The notes under the pieces are model-generated. The model searched no databases. It was not told the origin of the DNA and saw only the letters and a list, made by a program, of their open reading frames with translations. 64,000 bases of DNA from Liquorilactobacillus aquaticus DSM 21051 (GTDB lineage: Bacteria > Bacillota > Bacilli > Lactobacillales > Lactobacillaceae), in contig NZ_AYZD01000015.1 of NCBI RefSeq assembly GCF_001436755.1, positions 359,868-423,867 of the forward strand, written 5' to 3'. Every line of letters begins with the position of its first letter. The stretch's first letter is position 1. Position numbers and translations under genes: made by a program. This document shows, one piece after another, positions 1 through 7,635 of the stretch.

Positions 1-130
1 GTTCTATAGCAGCTTTCTCCACTCCTAAAATATGCCGATAGCGTTTTTCACCGACACTCTGTTGAACTTTAGTACATAGCTCCACTCTGCTCCCAGCAAA
101 GTACTTTTTGTGATACTTTAAATCAAACAT
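1..130 (-). CDS. yqeK: YqeK family HD-domain phosphohydrolase (N-terminal fragment, cut by window edge)
   Basis: Only the first 43 codons lie in the window; the gene continues past the left edge. The visible protein contains KRYRHILGVEKAA, the usual N-terminal helix of YqeK just before its HD metal site. The family hydrolyses Ap4A-type dinucleotides. Two tandem ATG codons (first bases 133 and 130) follow a GGGG Shine-Dalgarno at 139-142; I chose the second because its spacing of 8 nt is better, but 133 is equally possible. It overlaps the end of nadD by a few bases, so the two are translationally coupled. nadD-yqeK order is standard in Bacillus and lactobacilli. The HD residues are off-window, so activity cannot be judged. 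Confidence 0.85.
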   Translation of the reverse strand, partial: MFDLKYHKKYFAGSRVELCTKVQQSVGEKRYRHILGVEKAAIE

Positions 131-758
131 CATATAGTCCCCTTTCATAAATGTATTTTTCAACAGCATCAGGTACTAGATATTTGATAGAACAGTGCTG
201 GCTCAGTTTTTGACGAATTAAAGTTGAGCTGATATTAATCAACGGAATATCAACCCACATAATTGGATATTGACTTTTCTGAGGATAGCCTTCACGGATG
301 ACACCCACGAAATGAACCATTTTGATCAACTGTTCAATTTTATGCCATTTAGGGAGGTAGGCAACCATGTCGCCACCGATGATAAAATAAAGCTCATATT
401 CAGGATGACACTTTTGTAGAAGCTTGATGCTGTCATAGGTATAGCTTATTCCTCCTCGTTCCAATTCACATTTTTCCATCTGAAAAAGATCATTTCCAGC
501 TATACTCAACTCAACCATTTGTTCACGCTCGAATGGACTGATTGACTCTTTATGGTCAACGTGCGGCGGTTTAGAATCCGGCATAAAAAGTACACGTTCC
601 AAACCTAATTGATCTGCAACCTGTTCAGCAATAATTAAATGTCCTAGATGCGGCGGATTAAAAGTCCCTCCCAGAATTCCAATTCTTTTTTTATTTCTAC
701 CAAAATCAGGTTCTGATATAGTCAAAGTCTGCGGGTCTTTCACTGTTTGCACAGTCAC
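123..758 (-). CDS. nadD: Nicotinate-nucleotide adenylyltransferase (NaMN adenylyltransferase)
   Basis: Transfers AMP from ATP to nicotinate mononucleotide, giving deamido-NAD, the step before NAD synthetase in cytoplasmic NAD biosynthesis. The 211-residue protein shows the nucleotidyltransferase signature GGTFNPPHLGH at residues 30-40 (the (H/T)xGH motif) and the C-terminal ISSTLIR motif near residue 176. Length fits the family, with a short extra N-terminal tail of about 20 residues before the core. The start is GTG: GGAGGT at 766-771 lies 7 nt upstream, whereas the nearer ATG at 765 is out of frame. It sits between yhbY and yqeK in a tightly packed minus-strand operon with yqeG and yqeH. 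Confidence 0.95.
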   Translation of the reverse strand: MTVQTVKDPQTLTISEPDFGRNKKRIGILGGTFNPPHLGHLIIAEQVADQLGLERVLFMPDSKPPHVDHKESISPFEREQMVELSIAGNDLFQMEKCELERGGISYTYDSIKLLQKCHPEYELYFIIGGDMVAYLPKWHKIEQLIKMVHFVGVIREGYPQKSQYPIMWVDIPLINISSTLIRQKLSQHCSIKYLVPDAVEKYIYERGLYDV

Positions 759-782
759 TTCTCATACCTCCAAAACAGTAAT

Positions 783-1094
783 TTATACTTCATTCAATTT
801 ATTCGAGATATCCCGATTTTTTATATTATCCGCTTGTCGGTAAAGAACCAGAATATGCCCTATTTCTTGAACGACTTGAATATCTGTCTTTGCCTCTAAA
901 TATTTACGAACTTCACCGGTATCTGATGGAGCATTCTGTAAAAGATTGATCTTTACTAGCTCGCGCTTATTTAAAGCATTTCTAACTTCTTTAATCCAAA
1001 CTGTATTCAATCCTTCTTTCCCAATTTGAAAAAGCGGCTTCAATGAGTGTGCTTGTGCTCTTAAAAAACGTTTTTGTTTCCCAGTTAACGACAT
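783..1094 (-). CDS. yhbY: YhbY-type ribosome assembly RNA-binding protein
   Basis: A 103-residue CRS1/YhbY-domain protein (YqeI in B. subtilis) that binds pre-50S ribosomal particles. It begins MSLTGKQKRFLRAQAHSLKP and contains the IGKEGLN loop near residue 25, the KH-like RNA-binding turn of the family. The open frame extends upstream into yqeH, but the start at 1094 has a perfect AAGGAGG 5 nt upstream and matches family length. A charged tail of about ten residues follows the core. It lies between yqeH and nadD, a fixed gene order in Firmicutes, linking two 50S/30S assembly factors with NAD synthesis. No sign of transfer or damage. Confidence 0.93.
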   Translation of the reverse strand: MSLTGKQKRFLRAQAHSLKPLFQIGKEGLNTVWIKEVRNALNKRELVKINLLQNAPSDTGEVRKYLEAKTDIQVVQEIGHILVLYRQADNIKNRDISNKLNEV

Positions 1095-1111
1095 GGTTTC
1101 CTCCTTAAAAT

Positions 1112-2230
1112 TTATATCATTGCTCTTCGTAATGTAACTGCGACTCCCTTTGGCGCCCATCCAGCAATAATCGTATCTGCATTGACCGTAATCCACCCTA
1201 ATCCAGAAAAAACAAGATCACTTTTTTGAGTTGTTTTAAATTCAAAACGAACAAGCTTCGGTAATTTTTCTATATTTTCAGCAATTGGTGGCTGTAATAA
1301 TTCTCCTGCATGCTTCTCGTAGAAAACTTCAGCATTAACTGTCTTTGTTCGATGAATCATCAGATTATTGTCGACATAAACCACTACACCCTTCTTTTCC
1401 CCAGCCAAATAATCAAAACGTGCTAAAGCACCTAGGAAAAGTGTTTGTCCCGCTCCCAGTTGATAAACTTTAGGTTTAATTTCTTTTTGCGGTACAGCAA
1501 TATTTAGTTCCTTACCTGAAAGAAAATGTGCCATCTGCTGCTGATGAATAACTCCCGGTGTATCAATGAGAAAATGTTCATCGTCCAGAGGAATTTCAAT
1601 TTTATCAAGAGTTGTTCCCGGAAAATGGGAGGTCGTAATTAATTCAGCAATTCCTGTTTTTTGCTTGATAATTTGATTAATTAACGTCGATTTTCCAACA
1701 TTGGTAACCCCTACTACGTAAACATCACGTCCATTACGATGTTTGTCAATTAACTTTAACAAAGAATCTATCATGTGATTTTTTTTGGCGCTTACCAAGG
1801 CAACGTCAACTGGTCGCAGTCCTTGCATATTAGCATTTTGCCTAATCCAATCCCTCAACTTAGATCTTTTCAGAGACTTTGGCAATAGATCTTCCTTGTT
1901 ACCAACGATCAATATCGGATTATCACCGACGAAACGCTGAAGCCCTGGTATAATTGAACCACTGAAATCAAAAATATCAACCACATTAACTATTAATGAA
2001 TCTGTTTCGCCAATCTGTGTTAAGATTTTCAAAAAATCATCATCTGTTAATGCTACATCAGACACTTCATTATAGTGACGCAATCTGAAACAACGTTTGC
2101 AATATAAATCCTCTTCTTCACCTTTTTTTTGAACCGCTGAGTTTGGAACATATCCTACACCTTTAGGATCAGTACTTTGAATCAATGCCCCACAACCAAT
2201 ACAATACAGTTCTTCGTTCTCTTTATTCAT
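1112..2230 (-). CDS. yqeH: Ribosome biogenesis GTPase YqeH (circularly permuted)
   Basis: GTPase needed for 30S subunit assembly. The 372-residue protein starts with a zinc finger (CIGCG at 10-14 and CKRC at about 44-47). The GTPase motifs follow in permuted order: G4 NKED near residue 110, G5 SAKK near 147, G1 GVTNVGKST near 172-180 and G3 DTPG near 224. The C-terminal part is the RNA-binding region of this family. The gene starts 8 nt inside the end of yqeG, so the two are coupled, and runs on to yhbY. All family motifs are present. Confidence 0.95.
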   Translation of the reverse strand: MNKENEELYCIGCGALIQSTDPKGVGYVPNSAVQKKGEEEDLYCKRCFRLRHYNEVSDVALTDDDFLKILTQIGETDSLIVNVVDIFDFSGSIIPGLQRFVGDNPILIVGNKEDLLPKSLKRSKLRDWIRQNANMQGLRPVDVALVSAKKNHMIDSLLKLIDKHRNGRDVYVVGVTNVGKSTLINQIIKQKTGIAELITTSHFPGTTLDKIEIPLDDEHFLIDTPGVIHQQQMAHFLSGKELNIAVPQKEIKPKVYQLGAGQTLFLGALARFDYLAGEKKGVVVYVDNNLMIHRTKTVNAEVFYEKHAGELLQPPIAENIEKLPKLVRFEFKTTQKSDLVFSGLGWITVNADTIIAGWAPKGVAVTLRRAMI

Positions 2231-2756
2231 CTAATGAATGCCCCCATGTTGATGAAATAACATTATTTTTTATCAAATTTTTTTTAATAATTCTTTCGAA
2301 AAAGCGATTAATTTTAGTATTCCATGCATCAGTTTCAATAATGGGCTTAACTAAAATACTTTTAATACCAGCTGAATTAGCAGCAGCAATATCCGTCACA
2401 AGCTGATCGCCTACCAATACTAGTTCGCTACTTTCCAGTTTGAATTTTTTCTTTGCTTCATCTATACCTCGCGAAAAGGGTTTTAGTGCACGTGAAACAA
2501 AGGGAAGTTTTAAGGGCGCCGCGGCTTTGGCAACACGTCTCTTACTGTTATTAGATACAACGATGACGGGAATTGACTCCGCACGCATTATTTCTAACCA
2601 GCGTTTTAATTCAGATGTTCCGTTAGGGTTATTCCATGCAATCAAAGTATTATCCAAATCTGTTAATATAACCTTGATCCCATTTCTTCTTAAATCTCCT
2701 GGTGTCAAATCATAAATTGATTCAAGCATCCAGGTTGGCTTGAAACGTGCAAACAT
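2223..2756 (-). CDS. yqeG: YqeG family HAD-type phosphatase
   Basis: Haloacid-dehalogenase superfamily phosphatase of the YqeG (phosphatidylglycerophosphatase-like) group. It shows motif I LTDLDNTL (DxDxT nucleophile) around residue 35, motif II VVSNN near 70, and the C-terminal GDQLVTDI acidic motif near 118. Its physiological substrate is unsettled; homologues include plant PGP phosphatases, so both lipid and nucleotide roles remain open. I chose the ATG at 2756 (177 residues) because AGGAG lies 8 nt upstream; the GTG at 2765 would overlap that site. First gene of the yqeG-yqeH-yhbY-nadD-yqeK run. Confidence 0.9.
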   Translation of the reverse strand: MFARFKPTWMLESIYDLTPGDLRRNGIKVILTDLDNTLIAWNNPNGTSELKRWLEIMRAESIPVIVVSNNSKRRVAKAAAPLKLPFVSRALKPFSRGIDEAKKKFKLESSELVLVGDQLVTDIAAANSAGIKSILVKPIIETDAWNTKINRFFERIIKKNLIKNNVISSTWGHSLDE

Positions 2757-2860
2757 ATAACACACTCCTATTTTTTCTTGACCTATTTATTATATGCTAC
2801 TTTTATTAAATTGCGCAAAAATTTATGATTGCTACTTGTACAGTTAATTTATCTAGATAT

Positions 2861-2893
2861 AACAAAAGTCTAGAACAAATTTTGTCCTAGACT
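2861..2893 (-). terminator. Rho-independent terminator after rplT
   Basis: A near-perfect inverted repeat (13 nt arms, AGTCTAG core, one mismatch) is followed on the minus strand by TTTTGTT. It lies just below the rplT stop and ends the infC-rpmI-rplT unit before yqeG. Confidence 0.85.
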
Positions 2894-2914
2894 CTCTCTT
2901 CTTGCTTACGTTGT

Positions 2915-3274
2915 CTACTTAGCTAAAGCTTTCTTTGCTTCTTCAACAATAGAAGTGAAAGCAGCACTATCATTAATCGCTAAGTCTGCTAGCATTTTAC
3001 GGTTTACTTCAATTTCTGCAAGTTTCAAACCATGCATCAATTTGCTGTAACTGATATCATTATTGCGAGCAGCAGCATTAATACGAGCAATCCATAATTT
3101 ACGGAAATTAGATTTAGTCTTGCGACGATCACGGAATGCATATTGGTAAGATTTCATAACTTGTTGCTTAGCAACCTTAAACTGGATATGTTTTGACCCA
3201 CGATATCCCTTTGCTAATTTGATCATTTTTTTACGACGTTGGCGTGTAACTGTTCCACCTTTAACACGTGGCAT
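2915..3274 (-). CDS. rplT: 50S ribosomal protein L20
   Basis: L20, an early-binding 23S rRNA protein essential for 50S assembly and, in Firmicutes, the repressor of its own infC-rpmI-rplT operon. The 119-residue protein has the very basic N-terminal extension ([18 protein letters not shown]) followed by the globular rRNA-binding domain ending in KLMHGL and a short acidic helix. Length is exactly typical. An AAGGAGG lies upstream of the ATG. The 164-nt gap back to rpmI is unusually long and contains inverted repeats (separate entry). Confidence 0.98.
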   Translation of the reverse strand: MPRVKGGTVTRQRRKKMIKLAKGYRGSKHIQFKVAKQQVMKSYQYAFRDRRKTKSNFRKLWIARINAAARNNDISYSKLMHGLKLAEIEVNRKMLADLAINDSAAFTSIVEEAKKALAK

Positions 3275-3438
3275 GAAAATTCCTCCTTAAATTAGTCTAA
3301 GGGTGTAAATTACAATATTATTCGCTATATGCGGATCTGCCCTTAGAACACATATCTCTTTTTTGAGATGTATTACTAATCACACATGTGATTTTATTTT
3401 TCAATTAATGAACCTTAAAAATCCGAAAAATGCATAAG
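3275..3438 (-). promoter_or_regulatory. Structured rpmI-rplT intergenic region
   Basis: This 164-nt spacer contains a long-range stem (CTAAGGG at 3297-3303 pairing with CCCTTAG near 3341-3347) and a compact palindrome AATCACATGTGTGATT near 3378-3393. These could form a translational control or processing structure in front of rplT. No promoter or reading frame is convincing here. That it binds L20 is only an inference from the operon's known autoregulation. Confidence 0.4.
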
Positions 3439-3639
3439 CTATCTAACTTGTGAAAGCATTTGTTTGATACGCTTCATATCTGAAGCAGATACCATTGATG
3501 CTTTACGCAATTGACGACGTTGCTTTTTCGTCTTTCCATGGAAACGATGACTAGTAAAAGCGTTTGAGCGCTTTAAGCCGCCATTTCCTGTTCGTTTGAA
3601 ACGTTTTACTGAAGCACGATGTGTTTTTTGTTTTGGCAT
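3439..3639 (-). CDS. rpmI: 50S ribosomal protein L35
   Basis: Small basic protein of the large subunit, 66 residues, starting [20 protein letters not shown], the signature L35 N-terminus, with the SHRFHGK and RRQLRKA segments. Length is typical. It follows infC by 29 nt with an AGGAGG upstream and precedes rplT in the universal infC-rpmI-rplT order. Expression should follow IF3 and L20 through the shared leader. Confidence 0.98.
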   Translation of the reverse strand: MPKQKTHRASVKRFKRTGNGGLKRSNAFTSHRFHGKTKKQRRQLRKASMVSASDMKRIKQMLSQVR

Positions 3640-3668
3640 AATACTTTCTTCCTCCTATGTTAAAAAGC

Positions 3669-4184
3669 CTAATTTTCGGCTTTAGGCGCTAACATTAAAA
3701 ACATGCTACGCCCATCCATTTTAGCTCTTGATTCAACCGTCGCAATATCATTAGTTGCCTTTGAGAACCGGTTCAAAACATCATAACCAATTTCCTTATG
3801 TGTAATTGCACGACCTTTAAATCGGATAGATACCTTAACTTTGTCTCCTTTAGAAAGAAACTTGCGTGCATTTTTCATCTTGGTATTAAAATCATTAATA
3901 TCAATCGTTGGACTTAACCGAACTTCTTTAACATTGATGACCTTTTGTTTCTTTCTTGCTTCACGCTGCTTCTTTTGCAGTTCGAAACGATATTTTCCAT
4001 AATCCATGACTCTGGCAACTGGCGGCTTTGCTTTCGGTGCAACTAAAACTAGATCTAAATTCGACTGTTCAGCTAAGCGCAAAGCTTCCTGCTTGGACTT
4101 AACACCAAGCTGAGAGCCATCACTAGCAATCAGACGCACTTCACGTGCTCGAATACCTTCGTTTACCATTTTATCAACTGCTAT
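3669..4184 (-). CDS. infC: Translation initiation factor IF-3, probable AUA start
   Basis: IF3 binds the 30S subunit and rejects non-AUG/GUG/UUG starts. The protein shows the IF3 N-domain ([20 protein letters not shown]) and C-domain ([34 protein letters not shown]). The first ATG (4169) is 22 nt from the GGAGGTG at 4192-4198, too far for initiation. An in-frame ATA at 4182-4184 lies exactly 7 nt downstream of that site, and a stop codon follows three codons further upstream. infC uses rare AUU/AUA/AUC starts in many bacteria, so IF3 limits its own synthesis. I therefore place the start at ATA (171 residues, five longer than from ATG). This start is inferred; the family assignment is certain. 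Confidence 0.93.
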   Translation of the reverse strand: MAVDKMVNEGIRAREVRLIASDGSQLGVKSKQEALRLAEQSNLDLVLVAPKAKPPVARVMDYGKYRFELQKKQREARKKQKVINVKEVRLSPTIDINDFNTKMKNARKFLSKGDKVKVSIRFKGRAITHKEIGYDVLNRFSKATNDIATVESRAKMDGRSMFLMLAPKAEN

Positions 4185-4199
4185 GGTGTTTCACCTCCA

Positions 4200-4358
4200 A
4201 ATATAATCAGAGAAAATGCAGAAAAAACGGGAAACTTATCACTAAGCCTCCCGCTTTCTTCACTTCGTTCAATCCGAAACTCACTTTATAAGTGCCCGGG
4301 AACAAAAGTGTTCTCAAGGCGAGAAGCGGGTGCTTCTGCTTTTTTCTCAACTTTTCTT
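4200..4358 (-). promoter_or_regulatory. infC 5' leader (L20-leader-like attenuator RNA)
   Basis: The transcript between the predicted promoter and infC is about 150 nt long and strongly structured. A CACCCGCTTC segment (about 4322-4331) can pair with AGCGGG (about 4250-4255), competing with the downstream terminator stem at 4228-4253. This mutually exclusive layout matches the Firmicute L20 leader, in which L20 binding stimulates termination. Identification rests on position and pairing logic; a covariance search was not possible. Confidence 0.75.
4222..4253 (-). terminator. Transcription attenuator in the infC leader
   Basis: On the minus strand CGGGAGGCTTA and TAAGTTTCCCG form an 11-bp stem (two G-U pairs) with a GTGA loop, directly followed by six T residues. 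It sits upstream of infC rather than after a gene, so it acts as an attenuator. Confidence 0.85.
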
Positions 4359-4387
4359 ATATTATCATTGTCATACACACAAGTCAA
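4359..4387 (-). promoter_or_regulatory. Promoter of infC-rpmI-rplT
   Basis: TTGACT (-35, 4382-4387) and TAATAT (-10, 4359-4364) are separated by exactly 17 bp, in the short space between the thrS stop and the infC leader. Confidence 0.7.
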
Positions 4388-4417
4388 GCTTATTATTCAA
4401 GTTTATCAGGCTTACAT

Positions 4418-6370
4418 TTATTCTGCTTCTCGACTATAGCTGGCTACATCTGCAAGTATTTCATTTACAAAATCATTTATCTTTACTTCTTTAGTGTTAT
4501 CTTGCCCATACCGACGAACTGAAACACCCTTTTCTGCAACTTCCTTATCACCGACTACTAAAATATAAGGGATTTTGTTGACTTGTGCCTGTCTGACCTT
4601 ATAGCCCATTTTCTCGTTTCTTTCATCAATATTAACTCTAATTTTATTTGCTACCAGGCGGTCACGCAATGCTTCACAGTATTCCAAGTGCAAGTCATTC
4701 TTCACAGGGATAATTGTAACTTGTTGCGGTGCTAACCAAGTTGGGAATGCTCCCTTATAAATTTCCGTCAAATAAGCTGTAAAACGCTCCATTGTAGAAA
4801 CGATTCCACGATGGATCATAACTGGTCGATGTTCTTCGCCATCAGCACCGATGTAATGTAAGTCAAATTTTTCCGGCAACAAGAAATCTAATTGAATAGT
4901 TGATAGCGTCTCCTCGCCGCCCAGTGCAGTTTTTGTCTGAACATCCAGTTTAGGGCCATAGAAGGCAGCTTCACCTTCTGCTTCATAATAGTCAAGGCCA
5001 AGATCATCCATTGCAGCTTTTAACATCTTCTGTGATTTTTCCCACATTTCATCATCATCAAAATACTTATGTGTATTTTTAGGATCACGATAACTGAGAC
5101 GGAAACGATAATCTGTAATATCAAAATCGCTATAGACCGAAACCATCAACTGAAGTGTTTGTTTGAATTCTTCTTCGATTTGATCTGGCGTAACAAACGT
5201 ATGACCATCATTTAATGTCATCTCACGTACACGAGATAAGCCTGTCAAAGCACCAGATTTTTCATAGCGATGCATCATGCCTAATTCTGCAATCCGAAGT
5301 GGAAGATCACGATATGATCGAATATGGCGGTTATAAATTTGAATATGTGAGGGGCAATTCATTGGACGCAGTTCAAGCATCTCTCCGTCACCCATGTCCA
5401 TTGGTGGAAACATATCTTCACGATAATGATCCCAATGCCCAGATTGTTTGTATAAATCGAGATTTGCAAGAATTGGAGTATAAACGTGTTCATAACCACG
5501 TGAAACTTCCTTGTCAATAATGTATCGTTCAATCGTTCTTCTGATTGTTGCACCCTTTGGCATCCAATAAGGCAGACCCGCGCCAACTTTAGGATCTACA
5601 AAAAACAAATCCAAATCGTTGCCAATAACACGGTGATCACGCTCACGCGCCTCTTGACGACGTTTTAATTCAGCATCTAGATCTTTTTGCTTGAAAAATG
5701 ATGTTCCATAAACACGTTGAAGCATTGGATTGCTTGAAATGCCTTTCCAATATGCCCCCGCCACAGAGAGTATTTGAAAAATTTTAACTCCTTTGGTGGT
5801 TGCTAATTTTGCACCGTCAGAGACATCGACAAAATCCCCGAGCACATGGACAGCTACTTGACCATCATTTTCGGCTGCTGCTTTTTTGACCAGTTCCATC
5901 CGATAAGGATCACCATCAACAGCTTTTAAAGCTTCCTGTTCGTTAAGAACTTTATATTTGATTGCCATATTCGCTTTCACAAGCTCTTTCATCTTTTGTG
6001 AAATTTTATCAAACTCAGTTTCAGCTACCTGACCCTCAGCATTATCTGTATCAAAATAAAAACCATGTTCTGTCACTTTTCCTTCGCCAAAGTGCATTTT
6101 AGGATATAATTCAGACAATGCACTTGCCAATAAAATTGAACCTGTCTGCCATAGAACTTTTACCCCGTCTTCTGAATCTTTGGTGATGATTTTCAACGTT
6201 CCATTTTCAACCAATCCCTGTTGGTAGTCGATCAATTTTCCATTAAAATAACCTGCAACGGCCTTTTTGGCAAGACTTGTACTGATTGTTTTAGCAATAT
6301 CCTCAGTTGTAATTCCCTTGTCAAACTCCTTGATCGTTTCATCTGGAAATGTAATTTTAATTTTTCCCAT
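4418..6370 (-). CDS. thrS: Threonyl-tRNA synthetase
   Basis: Class II synthetase that charges tRNA-Thr. The 650-residue protein has the N-terminal TGS domain (first 60 residues), the editing domain (about 65-220), the catalytic core with motif 2 around [11 protein letters not shown] and the zinc ligand Cys in RPMNCPSH, motif 3 near [13 protein letters not shown], and the anticodon-binding domain (last 100 residues, ending near DFVNEIL). Length is typical. GGAGG lies 9 nt before the ATG. A full T-box leader precedes it, so expression responds to uncharged tRNA-Thr. It is followed by infC with its own promoter. Confidence 0.98.
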   Translation of the reverse strand: MGKIKITFPDETIKEFDKGITTEDIAKTISTSLAKKAVAGYFNGKLIDYQQGLVENGTLKIITKDSEDGVKVLWQTGSILLASALSELYPKMHFGEGKVTEHGFYFDTDNAEGQVAETEFDKISQKMKELVKANMAIKYKVLNEQEALKAVDGDPYRMELVKKAAAENDGQVAVHVLGDFVDVSDGAKLATTKGVKIFQILSVAGAYWKGISSNPMLQRVYGTSFFKQKDLDAELKRRQEARERDHRVIGNDLDLFFVDPKVGAGLPYWMPKGATIRRTIERYIIDKEVSRGYEHVYTPILANLDLYKQSGHWDHYREDMFPPMDMGDGEMLELRPMNCPSHIQIYNRHIRSYRDLPLRIAELGMMHRYEKSGALTGLSRVREMTLNDGHTFVTPDQIEEEFKQTLQLMVSVYSDFDITDYRFRLSYRDPKNTHKYFDDDEMWEKSQKMLKAAMDDLGLDYYEAEGEAAFYGPKLDVQTKTALGGEETLSTIQLDFLLPEKFDLHYIGADGEEHRPVMIHRGIVSTMERFTAYLTEIYKGAFPTWLAPQQVTIIPVKNDLHLEYCEALRDRLVANKIRVNIDERNEKMGYKVRQAQVNKIPYILVVGDKEVAEKGVSVRRYGQDNTKEVKINDFVNEILADVASYSREAE

Positions 6371-6397
6371 ATTAAGTTTCCTCCAAATTATAATAAT

Positions 6398-6628
6398 AAA
6401 AAAGCCCTAATGTGTTAAAACACATTAGGGACGTTAATTAACGCGGTTCCACCCAAATTCAAGATTACATAAGAAAAACTGACTTTGCAATCTCCTCAAA
6501 CACGTTGTTAACGGACGCAGCCCGATCTGACTTTTCACCAGATAAAAAATAGAAGTGGTAAGCTTACAGCCTGAGTAATTTTCAGTCAAGATTACTCATC
6601 CCTGAATTCATAAACCTTTTATCTCCTA
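6398..6628 (-). promoter_or_regulatory. T-box leader of thrS (tRNA-Thr sensing)
   Basis: The minus strand carries the conserved T-box sequence GGGTGGAACCGCG (6442-6454) followed by a 12-bp terminator hairpin (6405-6430) and a T run, the standard antiterminator/terminator pair. Stem I closes through AGATAAAA and TTTTATCT. The likely specifier is ACC at 6557-6559, followed by ACTTC just as in the argS leader below; ACC encodes threonine, matching the gene. The specifier was read by eye from the leader, not from a structural model. Confidence 0.93.
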
Positions 6629-6679
6629 CATCAACTATCTAATATTAAACCACTAATAGACTTGCCGTTCAAGTCAAAA

Positions 6680-7609
6680 TTATTTTTTAAATTGACGGCG
6701 GTTTCGACCAACAATCCTAAACTCCTCAGCCAAGAATCTGATTCGCTCCATAATACGTTTGGCTTTAAGCGGCTCCGCTTCACCGCGGTTATTTGTTGTC
6801 AGATATTGTTTTTCAAGCTGTATCATATCTAAATTGGAACTAAAAAAAGTTGGTAATTCTTCTTGCATTCGATACTGAAGAATTACTCCTAAAATATCAT
6901 CTCTTATCCAACTTGAAAGCTGATCCGCTCCTATGTCATCTAACATCAAAACAGGTGTTCTTTTAACTTCATCGACCATTTTCATTGTTCCATTGCTTCC
7001 AATTGAATTTTTCATTTCAACTGCAAAGCTAGGAAAATGTAGTAATGTAGACGTCACACCTTCTTCAGCTAAACCATTCGCAATCGCACCTAGAAGATAA
7101 GTTTTCCCAACACCAAAACTTCCTTGCAAATACATCGCACGATGAAATTTTTTAGGGGCATTCGTATACTCAACAATAAAGCGGCCAGCTGCCTCAGCCG
7201 CCAGCTCTCGTCCTTCAAGATCATAGTCGGCCAACTCCGCATCACGGATATCCTTCGGCATGTTGATTGAGTGGACACGATTATAAATAGCTTGTCTCTT
7301 TTTCTGTATTATCAGAGCCTCACTAGGAACATAGGTGACATCTATTAAATGATTGTTGAGAGTCAATTGCGGGTCATATCCTGGAGCAAGTGTTTCTTCG
7401 CCTCTTTTTATTTTGTTTTTTACGCTAACAAATTCATACACCTTACTAGCGCTCTTGGCAATATCTTCTTGCGAGAGTCCAGCTTGATTGTCACGGATGA
7501 AATTTTTAACTTCTTCATCTTCAAACGCATCACGAATCAATTGACGATAGTTTTTATTCCAATTACGTTTTTTCAATTTTTCAGCTAATTGTTCACCAAC
7601 ATCTTTCAT
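6680..7609 (-). CDS. dnaI: Primosomal protein DnaI (helicase loader)
   Basis: AAA+ ATPase that loads the replicative helicase DnaC onto DNA during PriA- or DnaA-directed primosome assembly. It has an N-terminal helicase-binding region, the Walker A motif GSFGVGKT near residue 165 and Walker B VLMLDDIGAD near 225, with a C-terminal arginine-rich end. I start at ATG 7609 (309 residues) because GAGGGAGA lies 8 nt upstream; the GTG at 7630 has no ribosome site. It follows dnaB after 26 nt. dnaB-dnaI pairing is specific to Firmicutes. Confidence 0.95.
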   Translation of the reverse strand: MKDVGEQLAEKLKKRNWNKNYRQLIRDAFEDEEVKNFIRDNQAGLSQEDIAKSASKVYEFVSVKNKIKRGEETLAPGYDPQLTLNNHLIDVTYVPSEALIIQKKRQAIYNRVHSINMPKDIRDAELADYDLEGRELAAEAAGRFIVEYTNAPKKFHRAMYLQGSFGVGKTYLLGAIANGLAEEGVTSTLLHFPSFAVEMKNSIGSNGTMKMVDEVKRTPVLMLDDIGADQLSSWIRDDILGVILQYRMQEELPTFFSSNLDMIQLEKQYLTTNNRGEAEPLKAKRIMERIRFLAEEFRIVGRNRRQFKK

Positions 7610-7635
7610 TCCGTCATCTCCCTCAACCACAATTT

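Noticed and set aside
1094..1196. Long version of YhbY (137 residues)
   Set aside because: Extension overlaps yqeH and lacks a ribosome site, while the internal ATG has a perfect one.
5215..5520. Plus-strand frame of 101 codons inside thrS
   Set aside because: Shadow of the coding strand with no ribosome site or family match.
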